Numbered from the stretch's first letter, positions 33,722 through 50,100 are shown. The stretch: DNA of 64,000 nucleotides from Allodiplogaster sudhausi (GCA_945643635.1 CALZFC010000021.1:4079001-4143000); one strand, 5' to 3'. Made by a program: numbers and translations. Notes: generated by a model from the sequence alone, not told the origin.

Positions 33722-36700
33722 TTGCAGAACTCTAGTACCAAAACTTTTCTAGTTACAAGCGCTTTTGTGAAGATCATATTTCGATCGATAAATCTCCAAA
33801 ACCTATGTAAACCTAGTGGACACTGTATTTGTTGTACTCAGCTCGACGAGCTGAGTCCAATGTTCGGCTGCTCGAGACCCATAGCTCGAAACGGAGCGGA
33901 AATAGAAAAATCGATACTGTAGGTCAGGTAAACACAAAGTAGTGTAATTAGAGATCTACGCATTCTGGGTTTGGTTGCAGAACTCTAGTACCAAAACTTT
34001 TCTAGTTACAAGCGCTTTTGTGAAGATCATATTTCGATCGATAAATCTCCAAAACCTCTGTAAACCTAGTGGACACTGTATTTGTTGTACTCAGCTCGAC
34101 GAGCTGAGTCCAAGTTCGGCTGCTCGAGACCCATAACTCCAAACGGAGCGGAAATAGAAAATCGATAATGTAGGTCAGGTAAACACAAAGTGGTGTAATT
34201 TGAGATCTATGCACTCAGGGTAGATGAACGAAATTGGTTGCAGAACTCTAGTACCAAAACTTTTCTAGTTACAAGCGCTTTTGTGAAGATCATATTTCGA
34301 TCGATAAATCTCCAAAACCTCTGTAAACCTAGTGGACACTGTATTTGTTGTACTCAGCTCGACGAGCTGAGTCCAAGTTCGGCTGCTCGAGACCCATAAC
34401 TCCAAACGGAGCGGAAATAGAAAATCGATAATGTAGGTCAGGTAAACACAAAGTGGTGTAATTTGAGATCTATGCACTCAGGGTAGATGAACGAAATTGG
34501 TTGCAGAACTCTAGTACCAAAACTTTTCTAGTTACAAGCGCTTTTGTGAAGATCATATTTCGATCGATAAATCTCCAAAACCTATGTAAACCTAGTGGAC
34601 ACTGTATTTGTTGTACTCAGCTCGACGAGCTGAGTCCAATGTTCGGCTACTCGAGACCCATAACTCCAAACGGAGCGGAAATAGAAAATCGATAATGTAG
34701 GTCAGGTAAACACAAAGTGGTGTAATTTGAGATCTATGCACTCAGGGTAGATGAACGAAATTGGTTGCAGAACTCTAGTACCAAAACTTTTCTAGTTACA
34801 AGCGCTTTTGTGAAGATCATATTTCGATCGATAAATCTCCAAAACCTCTGTAAACCTAGTGGACACTGTATTTGTTGTACTCAGCTCGACGAGCTGAGTC
34901 CAATGTTCGGCTGCTCGAGACCCATAGCTCGAAACGGAGCGGAAATAGAAAAATCGATACTGTAGGTCAGGTAAACACAAAGTAGTGTAATTAGAGATCT
35001 ACGCACTATGGGTACACGAACGAAATTGGTTGCAGAACTCTAGTACCAAAACTTTTCTAGTTAAAAGCGCTTTTGTGAAGATCATATTTCGATCGATAAA
35101 TCTCCAAAACCTCTGTAAACCTAGTGGACACTGTATTTGTTGTACTCAGCTCGACGAGCTGAGTCCAATGTTCGGCTGCTCGAGACCCATAGCTCGAAAC
35201 GGAGCGGAAATAGAAAATCGATAATGTAGGTCAGGTAAACACAAAGTGGTGTAATTTGAGATCTATGCACTCAGGGTAGATGAACGAAATTGGTTGCAGA
35301 ACTCTAGTACCAAAACTTTTCTAGTTACAAGCGCTTTTGTGAAGATCATATTTCGATCGATAAATCTCCAAAACCTTTGTAAACCTAGTGGACGCTGTAT
35401 TTGTTGTACTCAGCTCGACGAGCTGAGTCCAATGTTCGGCTACTCGAGACCCATAACTCGAAACGGAGCGGAAATAGAAAATCGATAATGTAGGTCAGGT
35501 AAACACAAAGTGGTGTAATTTGAGATCTATGCACTCAGGGTAGATGAACGAAATTGGTTGCAGAACTCTAGTACCAAAACTTTTCTAGTTACAAGCGCTT
35601 TTGTGAAGATCATATTTCGATCGATAAATCTCCAAAACCTTGTAAACCTAGCGGACACTGTATTTGTTGTACTCAGCTCGTCGAGCTGGGTCGAATGGTA
35701 GGTTACTCGAGACCCATAACTCGAAACGGAGCGGAAATAGAAAAATCGATACTGTAGGTCAGGTAAACACAAAGTAGTGTAATTAGAGATCTACGCACTA
35801 TGGGTACACGAACGAAATTGGTTGCAGAACTCTAGTACCAAAACTTTTCTAGTTACAAGCGCTTTTGTGAAGATCATATTTCGATCGATAAATCTCCAAA
35901 ACCTCTGTAAACCTAGTGGACACTGTATTTGTTGTACTCAGCTCGACGAGCTGAGTCCAATGTTCGGCTGCTCGAGACCCATAACTCCAAACGGAGCGGA
36001 AATAGAAAATCGATAATGTAGGTCAGGTAAACACAAAGTGGTGTAATTTGAGATCTATGCACTCAGGGTAGATGAACGAAATTGGTTGCAGAACTCTAGT
36101 ACCAAAACTTTTCTAGTTACAAGCGCTTTTGTGAAGATCATATTTCGATCGATAAATCTCCAAAACCTCTGTAAACCTAGTGGACACTGTATTTGTTGTA
36201 CTCAGCTCGACGAGCTGAGTCCAATGTTCGGCTACTCGAGACCCATAACTCCAAACGGAGCGGAAATAGAAAATCGATAATGTAGGTCAGGTAAACACAA
36301 AGTGGTGTAATTTGAGATCTATGCACTCAGGGTAGATGAACGAAATTGGTTGCAGAACTCTAGTACCAAAACTTTTCTAGTTACAAGCGCTTTTGTGAAG
36401 ATCATATTTCGATCGATAAATCTCCAAAACCTCTGTAAACCTAGTGGACACTGTATTTGTTGTACTCAGCTCGACGAGCTGAGTCCAATGTTCGGCTGCT
36501 CGAGACCCATAGCTCGAAACGGAGCGGAAATAGAAAAATCGATACTGTAGGTCAGGTAAACACAAAGTAGTGTAATTAGAGATCTACGCACTCTGGGTTT
36601 GGTTGCAGAACTCTAGTACCAAAACTTTTCTAGTTACAAGCGCTTTTGTGAAGATCATATTTCGATCGATAAATCTCCAAAACCTCTGTAAACCTAGTGG

Positions 36701-39700
36701 ACACTGTATTTGTTGTACTCAGCTCGACGAGCTGAGTCCAAGTTCGGCTGCTCGAGACCCATAACTCCAAACGGAGCGGAAATAGAAAATCGATAATGTA
36801 GGTCAGGTAAACACAAAGTGGTGTAATTTGAGATCTATGCACTCAGGGTAGATGAACGAAATTGGTTGCAGAACTCTAGTACCAAAACTTTTCTAGTTAC
36901 AAGCGCTTTTGTGAAGATCATATTTCGATCGATAAATCTCCAAAACCTCTGTAAACCTAGTGGACACTGTATTTGTTGTACTCAGCTCGACGAGCTGAGT
37001 CCAATGTTCGGCTGCTCGAGACCCATAACTCCAAACGGAGCGGAAATAGAAAATCGATAATGTAGGTCAGGTAAACACAAAGTGGTGTAATTTGAGATCT
37101 ATGCACTCAGGGTAGATGAACGAAATTGGTTGCAGAACTCTAGTACCAAAACTTTTCTAGTTACAAGCGCTTTTGTGAAGATCATATTTCGATCGATAAA
37201 TCTCCAAAACCTCTGTAAACCTAGTGGACACTGTATTTGTTGTACTCAGCTCGACGAGCTGAGTCCAATGTTCGGCTACTCGAGACCCATAACTCCAAAC
37301 GGAGCGGAAATAGAAAATCGATAATGTAGGTCAGGTAAACACAAAGTGGTGTAATTTGAGATCTATGCACTCAGGGTAGATGAACGAAATTGGTTGCAGA
37401 ACTCTAGTACCAAAACTTTTCTAGTTACAAGCGCTTTTGTGAAGATCATATTTCGATCGATAAATCTCCAAAACCTCTGTAAACCTAGTGGACACTGTAT
37501 TTGTTGTACTCAGCTCGACGAGCTGAGTCCAATGTTCGGCTGCTCGAGACCCATAGCTCGAAACGGAGCGGAAATAGAAAAATCGATACTGTAGGTCAGG
37601 TAAACACAAAGTAGTGTAATTAGAGATCTACGCACTATGGGTACACGAACGAAATTGGTTGCAGAACTCTAGTACCAAAACTTTTCTAGTTAAAAGCGCT
37701 TTTGTGAAGATCATATTTCGATCGATAAATCTCCAAAACCTCTGTAAACCTAGTGGACACTGTATTTGTTGTACTCAGCTCGACGAGCTGAGTCCAATGT
37801 TCGGCTGCTCGAGACCCATAGCTCGAAACGGAGCGGAAATAGAAAATCGATAATGTAGGTCAGGTAAACACAAAGTGGTGTAATTTGAGATCTATGCACT
37901 CAGGGTAGATGAACGAAATTGGTTGCAGAACTCTAGTACCAAAACTTTTCTAGTTACAAGCGCTTTTGTGAAGATCATATTTCGATCGATAAATCTCCAA
38001 AACCTCTGTAAACCTAGTGGACACTGTATTTGTTGTACTCAGCTCGACGAGCTGAGTCCAATGTTCGGCTACTCGAGACCCATAACTCCAAACGGAGCGG
38101 AAATAGAAAATCGATAATGTAGGTCAGGTAAACACAAAGTGGTGTAATTTGAGATCTATGCACTCAGGGTAGATGAACGAAATTGGTTGCAGAACTCTAG
38201 TACCAAAACTTTTCTAGTTACAAGCGCTTTTGTGAAGATCATATTTCGATCGATAAATCTCCAAAACCTATGTAAACCTAGTGGACACTGTATTTGTTGT
38301 ACTCAGCTCGACGAGCTGAGTCCAATGTTCGGCTGCTCGAGACCCATAGCTCGAAACGGAGCGGAAATAGAAAAATCGATACTGTAGGTCAGGTAAACAC
38401 AAAGTAGTGTAATTAGAGATCTACGCACTCTGGGTTTGGTTGCAGAACTCTAGTACCAAAACTTTTCTAGTTACAAGCGCTTTTGTGAAGATCATATTTC
38501 GATCGATAAATCTCCAAAACCTCTGTAAACCTAGTGGACACTGTATTTGTTGTACTCAGCTCGACGAGCTGAGTCCAAGTTCGGCTGCTCGAGACCCATA
38601 ACTCCAAACGGAGCGGAAATAGAAAATCGATAATGTAGGTCAGGTAAACACAAAGTGGTGTAATTTGAGATCTATGCACTCAGGGTAGATGAACGAAATT
38701 GGTTGCAGAACTCTAGTACCAAAACTTTTCTAGTTACAAGCGCTTTTGTGAAGATCATATTTCGATCGATAAATCTCCAAAACCTCTGTAAACCTAGTGG
38801 ACACTGTATTTGTTGTACTCAGCTCGACGAGCTGAGTCCAATGTTCGGCTGCTCGAGACCCATAACTCCAAACGGAGCGGAAATAGAAAATCGATAATGT
38901 AGGTCAGGTAAACACAAAGTGGTGTAATTTGAGATCTATGCACTCAGGGTAGATGAACGAAATTGGTTGCAGAACTCTAGTACCAAAACTTTTCTAGTTA
39001 CAAGCGCTTTTGTGAAGATCATATTTCGATCGATAAATCTCCAAAACCTCTGTAAACCTAGTGGACACTGTATTTGTTGTACTCAGCTCGACGAGCTGAG
39101 TCCAATGTTCGGCTACTCGAGACCCATAACTCCAAACGGAGCGGAAATAGAAAATCGATAATGTAGGTCAGGTAAACACAAAGTGGTGTAATTTGAGATC
39201 TATGCACTCAGGGTAGATGAACGAAATTGGTTGCAGAACTCTAGTACCAAAACTTTTCTAGTTACAAGCGCTTTTGTGAAGATCATATTTCGATCGATAA
39301 ATCTCCAAAACCTATGTAAACCTAGTGGACACTGTATTTGTTGTACTCAGCTCGACGAGCTGAGTCCAATGTTCGGCTGCTCGAGACCCATAGCTCGAAA
39401 CGGAGCGGAAATAGAAAAATCGATACTGTAGGTCAGGTAAACACAAAGTAGTGTAATTAGAGATCTACGCACTATGGGTACACGAACGAAATTGGTTGCA
39501 GAACTCTAGTACCAAAACTTTTCTAGTTAAAAGCGCTTTTGTGAAGATCATATTTCGATCGATAAATCTCCAAAACCTCTGTAAACCTAGTGGACACTGT
39601 ATTTGTTGTACTCAGCTCGACGAGCTGAGTCCAATGTTCGGCTGCTCGAGACCCATAGCTCGAAACGGAGCGGAAATAGAAAATCGATAATGTAGGTCAG

Positions 39701-42700
39701 GTAAACACAAAGTGGTGTAATTTGAGATCTATGCACTCAGGGTAGATGAACGAAATTGGTTGCAGAACTCTAGTACCAAAACTTTTCTAGTTACAAGCGC
39801 TTTTGTGAAGATCATATTTCGATCGATAAATCTCCAAAACCTTTATAAACCTAGCGGACGCTGTATTTGTTGTACTCAGCTCGTCGAGATGGGTCGAATG
39901 GTAGGTTACTCGAGACCCATAACTCGAAACGGAGCGGAAATAGAAAAATCGATACTGTAGGTCAGGTAAACACAAAGAAGTGTAATTAGAGATCTACGCA
40001 CTATGGGTACACGAACGAAATTGGTTGCAGAACTCTAGTACCAAAACTTTTCTAGTTAAAAGCGCTTTTGTGAAGATCATATTTCGATCGATAAATCTCC
40101 AAAACCTCTGTAAACCTAGTGGACACTGTATTTGTTGTACTCAGCTCGACGAGCTGAGTCCAAGTTCGGCTGCTCGAGACCCATAACTCCAAACGGAGCG
40201 GAAATAGAAAATCGATAATGTAGGTCAGGTAAACACAAAGTGGTGTAATTTGAGATCTATGCACTCAGGGTAGATGAACGAAATTGGTTGCAGAACTCTA
40301 GTACCAAAACTTTTCTAGTTACAAGCGCTTTTGTGAAGATCATATTTCGATCGATAAATCTCCAAAACCTATGTAAACCTAGTGGACACTGTATTTGTTG
40401 TACTCAGCTCGACGAGCTGAGTCCAATGTTCGGCTACTCGAGACCCATAACTCCAAACGGAGCGGAAATAGAAAATCGATAATGTAGGTCAGGTAAACAC
40501 AAAGTGGTGTAATTTGAGATCTATGCACTCAGGGTAGATGAACGAAATTGGTTGCAGAACTCTAGTACCAAAACTTTTCTAGTTACAAGCGCTTTTGTGA
40601 AGATCATATTTCGATCGATAAATCTCCAAAACCTCTGTAAACCTAGTGGACACTGTATTTGTTGTACTCAGCTCGACGAGCTGAGTCCAATGTTCGGCTA
40701 CTCGAGACCCATAACTCCAAACGGAGCGGAAATAGAAAATCGATAATGTAGGTCAGGTAAACACAAAGTGGTGTAATTTGAGATCTATGCACTCAGGGTA
40801 GATGAACGAAATTGGTTGCAGAACTCTAGTACCAAAACTTTTCTAGTTACAAGCGCTTTTGTGAAGATCATATTTCGATCGATAAATCTCCAAAACCTAT
40901 GTAAACCTAGTGGACACTGTATTTGTTGTACTCAGCTCGACGAGCTGAGTCCAATGTTCGGCTGCTCGAGACCCATAGCTCGAAACGGAGCGGAAATAGA
41001 AAAATCGATACTGTAGGTCAGGTAAACACAAAGTAGTGTAATTAGAGATCTACGCACTATGGGTACACGAACGAAATTGGTTGCAGAACTCTAGTACCAA
41101 AACTTTTCTAGTTAAAAGCGCTTTTGTGAAGATCATATTTCGATCGATAAATCTCCAAAACCTCTGTAAACCTAGTGGACACTGTATTTGTTGTACTCAG
41201 CTCGACGAGCTGAGTCCAATGTTCGGCTGCTCGAGACCCATAGCTCGAAACGGAGCGGAAATAGAAAATCGATAATGTAGGTCAGGTAAACACAAAGTGG
41301 TGTAATTTGAGATCTATGCACTCAGGGTAGATGAACGAAATTGGTTGCAGAACTCTAGTACCAAAACTTTTCTAGTTACAAGCGCTTTTGTGAAGATCAT
41401 ATTTCGATCGATAAATCTCCAAAACCTTGTAAACCTAGCGGACGCTGTATTTGTTGTACTCAGCTCGTCGAGCTGGGTCGAATGGTAGGTTACTCGAGAC
41501 CCATAACTCGAAACGGAGCGGAAATAGAAAAATCGATACTGTAGGTCAGGTAAACACAAAGTAGTGTAATTAGAGATCTACGCACTATGGGTACACGAAC
41601 GAAATTGGTTGCAGAACTCTAGTACCAAAACTTTTCTAGTTAAAAGCGCTTTTGTGAAGATCATATTTCGATCGATAAATCTCCAAAACCTCTGTAAACC
41701 TAGTGGACACTGTATTTGTTGTACTCAGCTCGACGAGCTGAGTCCAAGTTCGGCTGCTCGAGACCCATAACTCCAAACGGAGCGGAAATAGAAAATCGAT
41801 AATGTAGGTCAGGTAAACACAAAGTGGTGTAATTTGAGATCTATGCACTCAGGGTAGATGAACGAAATTGGTTGCAGAACTCTAGTACCAAAACTTTTCT
41901 AGTTACAAGCGCTTTTGTGAAGATCATATTTCGATCGATAAATCTCCAAAACCTCTGTAAACCTAGTGGACACTGTATTTGTTGTACTCAGCTCGACGAG
42001 CTGAGTCCAAGTTCGGCTGCTCGAGACCCATAACTCCAAACGGAGCGGAAATAGAAAATCGATAATGTAGGTCAGGTAAACACAAAGTGGTGTAATTTGA
42101 GATCTATGCACTCAGGGTAGATGAACGAAATTGGTTGCAGAACTCTAGTACCAAAACTTTTCTAGTTACAAGCGCTTTTGTGAAGATCATATTTCGATCG
42201 ATAAATCTCCAAAACCTCTGTAAACCTAGTGGACACTGTATTTGTTGTACTCAGCTCGACGAGCTGAGTCCAATGTTCGGCTACTCGAGACCCATAACTC
42301 CAAACGGAGCGGAAATAGAAAATCGATAATGTAGGTCAGGTAAACACAAAGTGGTGTAATTTGAGATCTATGCACTCAGGGTAGATGAACGAAATTGGTT
42401 GCAGAACTCTAGTACCAAAACTTTTCTAGTTACAAGCGCTTTTGTGAAGATCATATTTCGATCGATAAATCTCCAAAACCTCTGTAAACCTAGTGGACAC
42501 TGTATTTGTTGTACTCAGCTCGACGAGCTGAGTCCAATGTTCGGCTACTCGAGACCCATAACTCCAAACGGAGCGGAAATAGAAAATCGATAATGTAGGT
42601 CAGGTAAACACAAAGTGGTGTAATTTGAGATCTATGCACTCAGGGTAGATGAACGAAATTGGTTGCAGAACTCTAGTACCAAAACTTTTCTAGTTACAAG

Positions 42701-45700
42701 CGCTTTTGTGAAGATCATATTTCGATCGATAAATCTCCAAAACCTCTGTAAACCTAGTGGACACTGTATTTGTTGTACTCAGCTCGACGAGCTGAGTCCA
42801 ATGTTCGGCTGCTCGAGACCCATAGCTCGAAACGGAGCGGAAATAGAAAAATCGATACTGTAGGTCAGGTAAACACAAAGTAGTGTAATTAGAGATCTAC
42901 GCACTATGGGTACACGAACGAAATTGGTTGCAGAACTCTAGTACCAAAACTTTTCTAGTTAAAAGCGCTTTTGTGAAGATCATATTTCGATCGATAAATC
43001 TCCAAAACCTCTGTAAACCTAGTGGACACTGTATTTGTTGTACTCAGCTCGACGAGGTGAGTCCAATGTTCGGCTGCTCGAGACCCATAGCTCGAAACGG
43101 AGCGGAAATAGAAAATCGATAATGTAGGTCAGGTAAACACAAAGTGGTGTAATTTGAGATCTATGCACTCAGGGTAGATGAACGAAATTGGTTGCAGAAC
43201 TCTAGTACCAAAACTTTTCTAGTTACAAGCGCTTTTGTGAAGATCATATTTCGATCGATAAATCTCCAAAACCTTTATAAACCTAGCGGACGCTGTATTT
43301 GTTGTACTCAGCTCGTCGAGATGGGTCGAATGGTAGGTTACTCGAGACCCATAACTCGAAACGGAGCGGAAATAGAAAAATCGATACTGTAGGTCAGGTA
43401 AACACAAAGAAGTGTAATTAGAGATCTACGCACTATGGGTACACGAACGAAATTGGTTGCAGAACTCTAGTACCAAAACTTTTCTAGTTAAAAGCGCTTT
43501 TGTGAAGATCATATTTCGATCGATAAATCTCCAAAACCTCTGTAAACCTAGTGGACACTGTATTTGTTGTACTCAGCTCGACGAGCTGAGTCCAAGTTCG
43601 GCTGCTCGAGACCCATAGCTCGAAACGGAGCGGAAATAGAAAAATCGATACTGTAGGTCAGGTAAACACAAAGTGGTGTAATTGAGATCTACGCACTCTG
43701 GGTTTGGTTGCAGAACTCTAGTACCAAAACTTTTCTAGTTACAAGCGCTTTTGTGAAGATCATATTTCGATCGATAAATCTCCAAAACCTCTGTAAACCT
43801 AGTGGACACTGTATTTGTTGTACTCAGCTCGACGAGCTGAGTCCAATGTTCGGCTGCTCGAGACCCATAACTCGAAACGGAGCGGAAATAGAAAATCGAT
43901 AATGTAGGTCAGGTAAACACAAAGTGGTGTAATTTGAGATCTATGCACTCAGGGTAGATGAACGAAATTGGTTGCAGAACTCTAGTACCAAAACTTTTCT
44001 AGTTACAAGCGCTTTTGTGAAGATCATATTTCGATCGATAAATCTCCAAAACCTTTGTAAACCTAGCGGACGCTGTATTTGTTGTACTCAGCTCGACGAG
44101 CTGGGTCGAATGGTAGGTTACTCGAGACCCATAACTCGAAACGGAGCGGAAATAGAAAAATCGATACTGTAGGTCAGGTAAACACAAAGTAGTGTAATTA
44201 GAGATCTACGCACTATGGGTACACGAACGAAATTGGTTGCAGAACTCTAGTACCAAAACTTTTCTAGTTACAAGCGCTTTTGTGAAGATCATATTTCGAT
44301 CGATAAATCTCCAAAACCTCTGTAAACCTAGTGGACACTGTATTTGTTGTACTCAGCTCGACGAGCTGAGTCCAAGTTCGGCTGCTCGAGACCCATAACT
44401 CGAAACGGAGCGGAAATAGAAAAATCGATACTGTAGGTCAGGTAAACACAAAGTGGTGTAATTGAGATCTATGCACTCAGGGTAGATGAACGAAATTGGT
44501 TGCAGAACTCTAGTACCAAAACTTTTCTAGTTACAAGCGCTTTTGTGAAGATCATATTTCGATCGATAAATCTCCAAAACCTCTGTAAACCTAGTGGACA
44601 CTGTATTTGTTGTACTCAGCTCGACGAGCTGAGTCCAATGTTCGGCTACTCGAGACCCATAACTCCAAACGGAGCGGAAATAGAAAATCGATAATGTAGG
44701 TCAGGTAAACACAAAGTGGTGTAATTTGAGATCTATGCACTCAGGGTAGATGAACGAAATTGGTTGCAGAACTCTAGTACCAAAACTTTTCTAGTTACAA
44801 GCGCTTTTGTGAAGATCATATTTCGATCGATAAATCTCCAAAACCTCTGTAAACCTAGTGGACACTGTATTTGTTGTACTCAGCTCGACGAGCTGAGTCC
44901 AATGTTCGGCTACTCGAGACCCATAACTCCAAACGGAGCGGAAATAGAAAATCGATAATGTAGGTCAGGTAAACACAAAGTGGTGTAATTTGAGATCTAT
45001 GCACTCAGGGTAGATGAACGAAATTGGTTGCAGAACTCTAGTACCAAAACTTTTCTAGTTACAAGCGCTTTTGTGAAGATCATATTTCGATCGATAAATC
45101 TCCAAAACCTATGTAAACCTAGTGGACACTGTATTTGTTGTACTCAGCTCGACGAGCTGAGTCCAATGTTCGGCTGCTCGAGACCCATAGCTCGAAACGG
45201 AGCGGAAATAGAAAAATCGATACTGTAGGTCAGGTAAACACAAAGTAGTGTAATTAGAGATCTACGCACTATGGGTACACGAACGAAATTGGTTGCAGAA
45301 CTCTAGTACCAAAACTTTTCTAGTTACAAGCGCTTTTGTGAAGATCATATTTCGATCGATAAATCTCCAAAACCTCTGTAAACCTAGTGGACACTGTATT
45401 TGTTGTACTCAGCTCGACGAGCTGAGTCCAATGTTCGGCTGCTCGAGACCCATAGCTCGAAACGGAGCGGAAATAGAAAATCGATAATGTAGGTCAGGTA
45501 AACACAAAGTGGTGTAATTTGAGATCTATGCACTCAGGGTAGATGAACGAAATTGGTTGCAGAACTCTAGTACCAAAACTTTTCTAGTTACAAGCGCTTT
45601 TGTGAAGATCATATTTCGATCGATAAATCTCCAAAACCTTTGTAAACCTAGCGGACGCTGTATTTGTTGTACTCAGCTCGTCGAGCTGGTCGAATGGTAG

Positions 45701-47140
45701 GTTACTCGAGACCCATAACTCGAAACGGAGCGGAAATAGAAAAATCGATACTGTAGGTCAGGTAAACACAAAGAAGTGTAATTAGAGATCTACGCACTAT
45801 GGGTACACGAACGAAATTGGTTGCAGAACTCTAGTACCAAAACTTTTCTAGTTAAAAGCGCTTTTGTGAAGATCATATTTCGATCGATAAATCTCCAAAA
45901 CCTCTGTAAACCTAGTGGACACTGTATTTGTTGTACTCAGCTCGACGAGCTGAGTCCAAGTTCGGCTGCTCGAGACCCATAGCTCGAAACGGAGCGGAAA
46001 TAGAAAAATCGATACTGTAGGTCAGGTAAACACAAAGTGGTGTAATTGAGATCTATGCACTCAGGGTAGATGAACGAAATTGGTTGCAGAACTCTAGTAC
46101 CAAAACTTTTCTAGTTACAAGCGCTTTTGTGAAGATCATATTTCGATCGATAAATCTCCAAAACCTCTGTAAACCTAGTGGACACTGTATTTGTTGTACT
46201 CAGCTCGACGAGCTGAGTCCAATGTTCGGCTACTCGAGACCCATAACTCCAAACGGAGCGGAAATAGAAAATCGATAATGTAGGTCAGGTAAACACAAAG
46301 TGGTGTAATTTGAGATCTATGCACTCAGGGTAGATGAACGAAATTGGTTGCAGAACTCTAGTACCAAAACTTTTCTAGTTACAAGCGCTTTTGTGAAGAT
46401 CATATTTCGATCGATAAATCTCCAAAACCTCTGTAAACCTAGTGGACACTGTATTTGTTGTACTCAGCTCGACGAGCTGAGTCCAATGTTCGGCTACTCG
46501 AGACCCATAACTCCAAACGGAGCGGAAATAGAAAATCGATAATGTAGGTCAGGTAAACACAAAGTGGTGTAATTTGAGATCTATGCACTCAGGGTAGATG
46601 AACGAAATTGGTTGCAGAACTCTAGTACCAAAACTTTTCTAGTTACAAGCGCTTTTGTGAAGATCATATTTCGATCGATAAATCTCCAAAACCTCTGTAA
46701 ACCTAGTGGACACTGTATTTGTTGTACTCAGCTCGACGAGCTGAGTCCAATGTTCGGCTGCTCGAGACCCATAGCTCGAAACGGAGCGGAAATAGAAAAA
46801 TCGATACTGTAGGTCAGGTAAACACAAAGTAGTGTAATTAGAGATCTACGCACTATGGGTACACGAACGAAATTGGTTGCAGAACTCTAGTACCAAAACT
46901 TTTCTAGTTACAAGCGCTTTTGTGAAGATCATATTTCGATCGATAAATCTCCAAAACCTCTGTAAACCTAGTGGACACTGTATTTGTTGTACTCAGCTCG
47001 ACGAGCTGAGTCCAATGTTCGGCTGCTCGAGACCCATAGCTCGAAACGGAGCGGAAATAGAAAATCGATAATGTAGGTCAGGTAAACACAAAGTGGTGTA
47101 ATTTGAGATCTATGCACTCAGGGTAGATGAACGAAATTGG

Positions 47141-50100
47141 TTGCAGAACTCTAGTACCAAAACTTTTCTAGTTACAAGCGCTTTTGTGAAGATCATATTT
47201 CGATCGATAAATCTCCAAAACCTTTGTAAACCTAGCGGACGCTGTATTTGTTGTACTCAGCTCGTCGAGATGGGTCGAATGGTAGGTTACTCGAGACCCA
47301 TAACTCGAAACGGAGCGGAAATAGAAAAATCGATACTGTAGGTCAGGTAAACACAAAGTAGTGTAATTAGAGATCTACGCACTATGGGTACACGAACGAA
47401 ATTGGTTGCAGAACTCTAGTACCAAAACTTTTCTAGTTAAAAGCGCTTTTGTGAAGATCATATTTCGATCGATAAATCTCCAAAACCTCTGTAAACCTAG
47501 TGGACACTGTATTTGTTGTACTCAGCTCGACGAGCTGAGTCCAAGTTCGGCTGCTCGAGACCCATAGCTCGAAACGGAGCGGAAATAGAAAAATCGATAC
47601 TGTAGGTCAGGTAAACACAAAGTGGTGTAATTGAGATCTACGCACTCTGGGTTTGGTTGCAGAACTCTAGTACCAAAACTTTTCTAGTTACAAGCGCTTT
47701 TGTGAAGATCATATTTCGATCGATAAATCTCCAAAACCTCTGTAAACCTAGTGGACACTGTATTTGTTGTACTCAGCTCGACGAGCTGAGTCCAATGTTC
47801 GGCTGCTCGAGACCCATAGCTCGAAACGGAGCGGAAATAGAAAATCGATACTGTAGGTCAGGTAAACACAAAGTGGTGTAATTTGAGATCTATGCACTCA
47901 GGGTAGATGAACGAAATTGGTTGCAGAACTCTAGTACCAAAACTTTTCTAGTTACAAGCGCTTTTGTGAAGATCATATTTCGATCGATAAATCTCCAAAA
48001 CCTCTGTAAACCTAGCGGACGCTGTATTTGTTGTACTCAGCTCGTCGAGCTGGGTCGAATGGTAGGTTACTCGAGACCCATAACTCGAAACGGAGCGGAA
48101 ATAGAAAAATCGATACTGTAGGTCAGGTAAACACAAAGTAGTGTAATTAGAGATCTACGCACTATGGGTACACGAACGAAATTGGTTGCAGAACTCTAGT
48201 ACCAAAACTTTTCTAGTTAAAAGCGCTTTTGTGAAGATCATATTTCGATCGATAAATCTCCAAAACCTCTGTAAACCTAGTGGACACTGTATTTGTTGTA
48301 CTCAGCTCGACGAGCTGAGTCCAAGTTCGGCTGCTCGAGACCCATAGCTCGAAACGGAGCGGAAATAGAAAAATCGATACTGTAGGTCAGGTAAACACAA
48401 AGTGGTGTAATTGAGATCTACGCACTCTGGGTTTGGTTGCAGAACTCTAGTACCAAAACTTTTCTAGTTACAAGCGCTTTTGTGAAGATCATATTTCGAT
48501 CGATAAATCTCCAAAACCTCTGTAAACCTAGTGGACACTGTATTTGTTGTACTCAGCTCGACGAGCTGAGTCCAATGTTCGGCTGCTCGAGACCCATAAC
48601 TCGAAACGGAGCGGAAATAGAAAATCGATAATGTAGGTCAGGTAAACACAAAGTGGTGTAATTTGAGATCTATGCACTCAGGGTAGATGAACGAAATTGG
48701 TTGCAGAACTCTAGTACCAAAACTTTTCTAGTTACAAGCGCTTTTGTGAAGATCATATTTCGATCGATAAATCTCCAAAACCTTTGTAAACCTAGCGGAC
48801 GCTGTATTTGTTGTACTCAGCTCGTCGAGCTGGGTCGAATGGTAGGTTACTCGAGACCCATAACTCGAAACGGAGCGGAAATAGAAAAATCGATACTGTA
48901 GGTCAGGTAAACACAAAGTAGTGTAATTAGAGATCTACGCACTATGGGTACACGAACGAAATTGGTTGCAGAACTCTAGTACCAAAACTTTTCTAGTTAA
49001 AAGCGCTTTTGTGAAGATCATATTTCGATCGATAAATCTCCAAAACCTCTGTAAACCTAGTGGACACTGTATTTGTTGTACTCAGCTCGACGAGCTGAGT
49101 CCAAGTTCGGCTGCTCGAGACCCATAGCTCGAAACGGAGCGGAAATAGAAAAATCGATACTGTAGGTCAGGTAAACACAAAGTGGTGTAATTGAGATCTA
49201 CGCACTCTGGGTTTGGTTGCAGAACTCTAGTACCAAAACTTTTCTAGTTACAAGCGCTTTTGTGAAGATCATATTTCGATCGATAAATCTCCAAAACCTC
49301 TGTAAACCTAGTGGACACTGTATTTGTTGTACTCAGCTCGACGAGCTGAGTCCAATGTTCGGCTGCTCGAGACCCATAGCTCGAAACGGAGCGGAAATAG
49401 AAAATCGATAATGTAGGTCAGGTAAACACAAAGTGGTGTAATTTGAGATCTATGCACTCAGGGTAGATGAACGAAATTGGTTGCAGAACTCTAGTACCAA
49501 AACTTTTCTAGTTACAAGCGCTTTTGTGAAGATCATATTTCGATCGATAAATCTCCAAAACCTTTATAAACCTAGCGGACGCTGTATTTGTTGTACTCAG
49601 CTCGTCGAGATGGGTCGAATGGTAGGTTACTCGAGACCCATAACTCGAAACGGAGCGGAAATAGAAAAATCGATACTGTAGGTCAGGTAAACACAAAGAA
49701 GTGTAATTAGAGATCTACGCACTATGGGTACACGAACGAAATTGGTTGCAGAACTCTAGTACCAAAACTTTTCTAGTTAAAAGCGCTTTTGTGAAGATCA
49801 TATTTCGATCGATAAATCTCCAAAACCTCTGTAAACCTAGTGGACACTGTATTTGTTGTACTCAGCTCGACGAGCTGAGTCCAAGTTCGGCTGCTCGAGA
49901 CCCATAGCTCGAAACGGAGCGGAAATAGAAAAATCGATACTGTAGGTCAGGTAAACACAAAGTGGTGTAATTGAGATCTACGCATTCTGGGTTTGGTTGC
50001 AGAACTCTAGTACCAAAACTTTTCTAGTTACAAGCGCTTTTGTGAAGATCATATTTCGATCGATAAATCTCCAAAACCTCTGTAAACCTAGTGGACACTG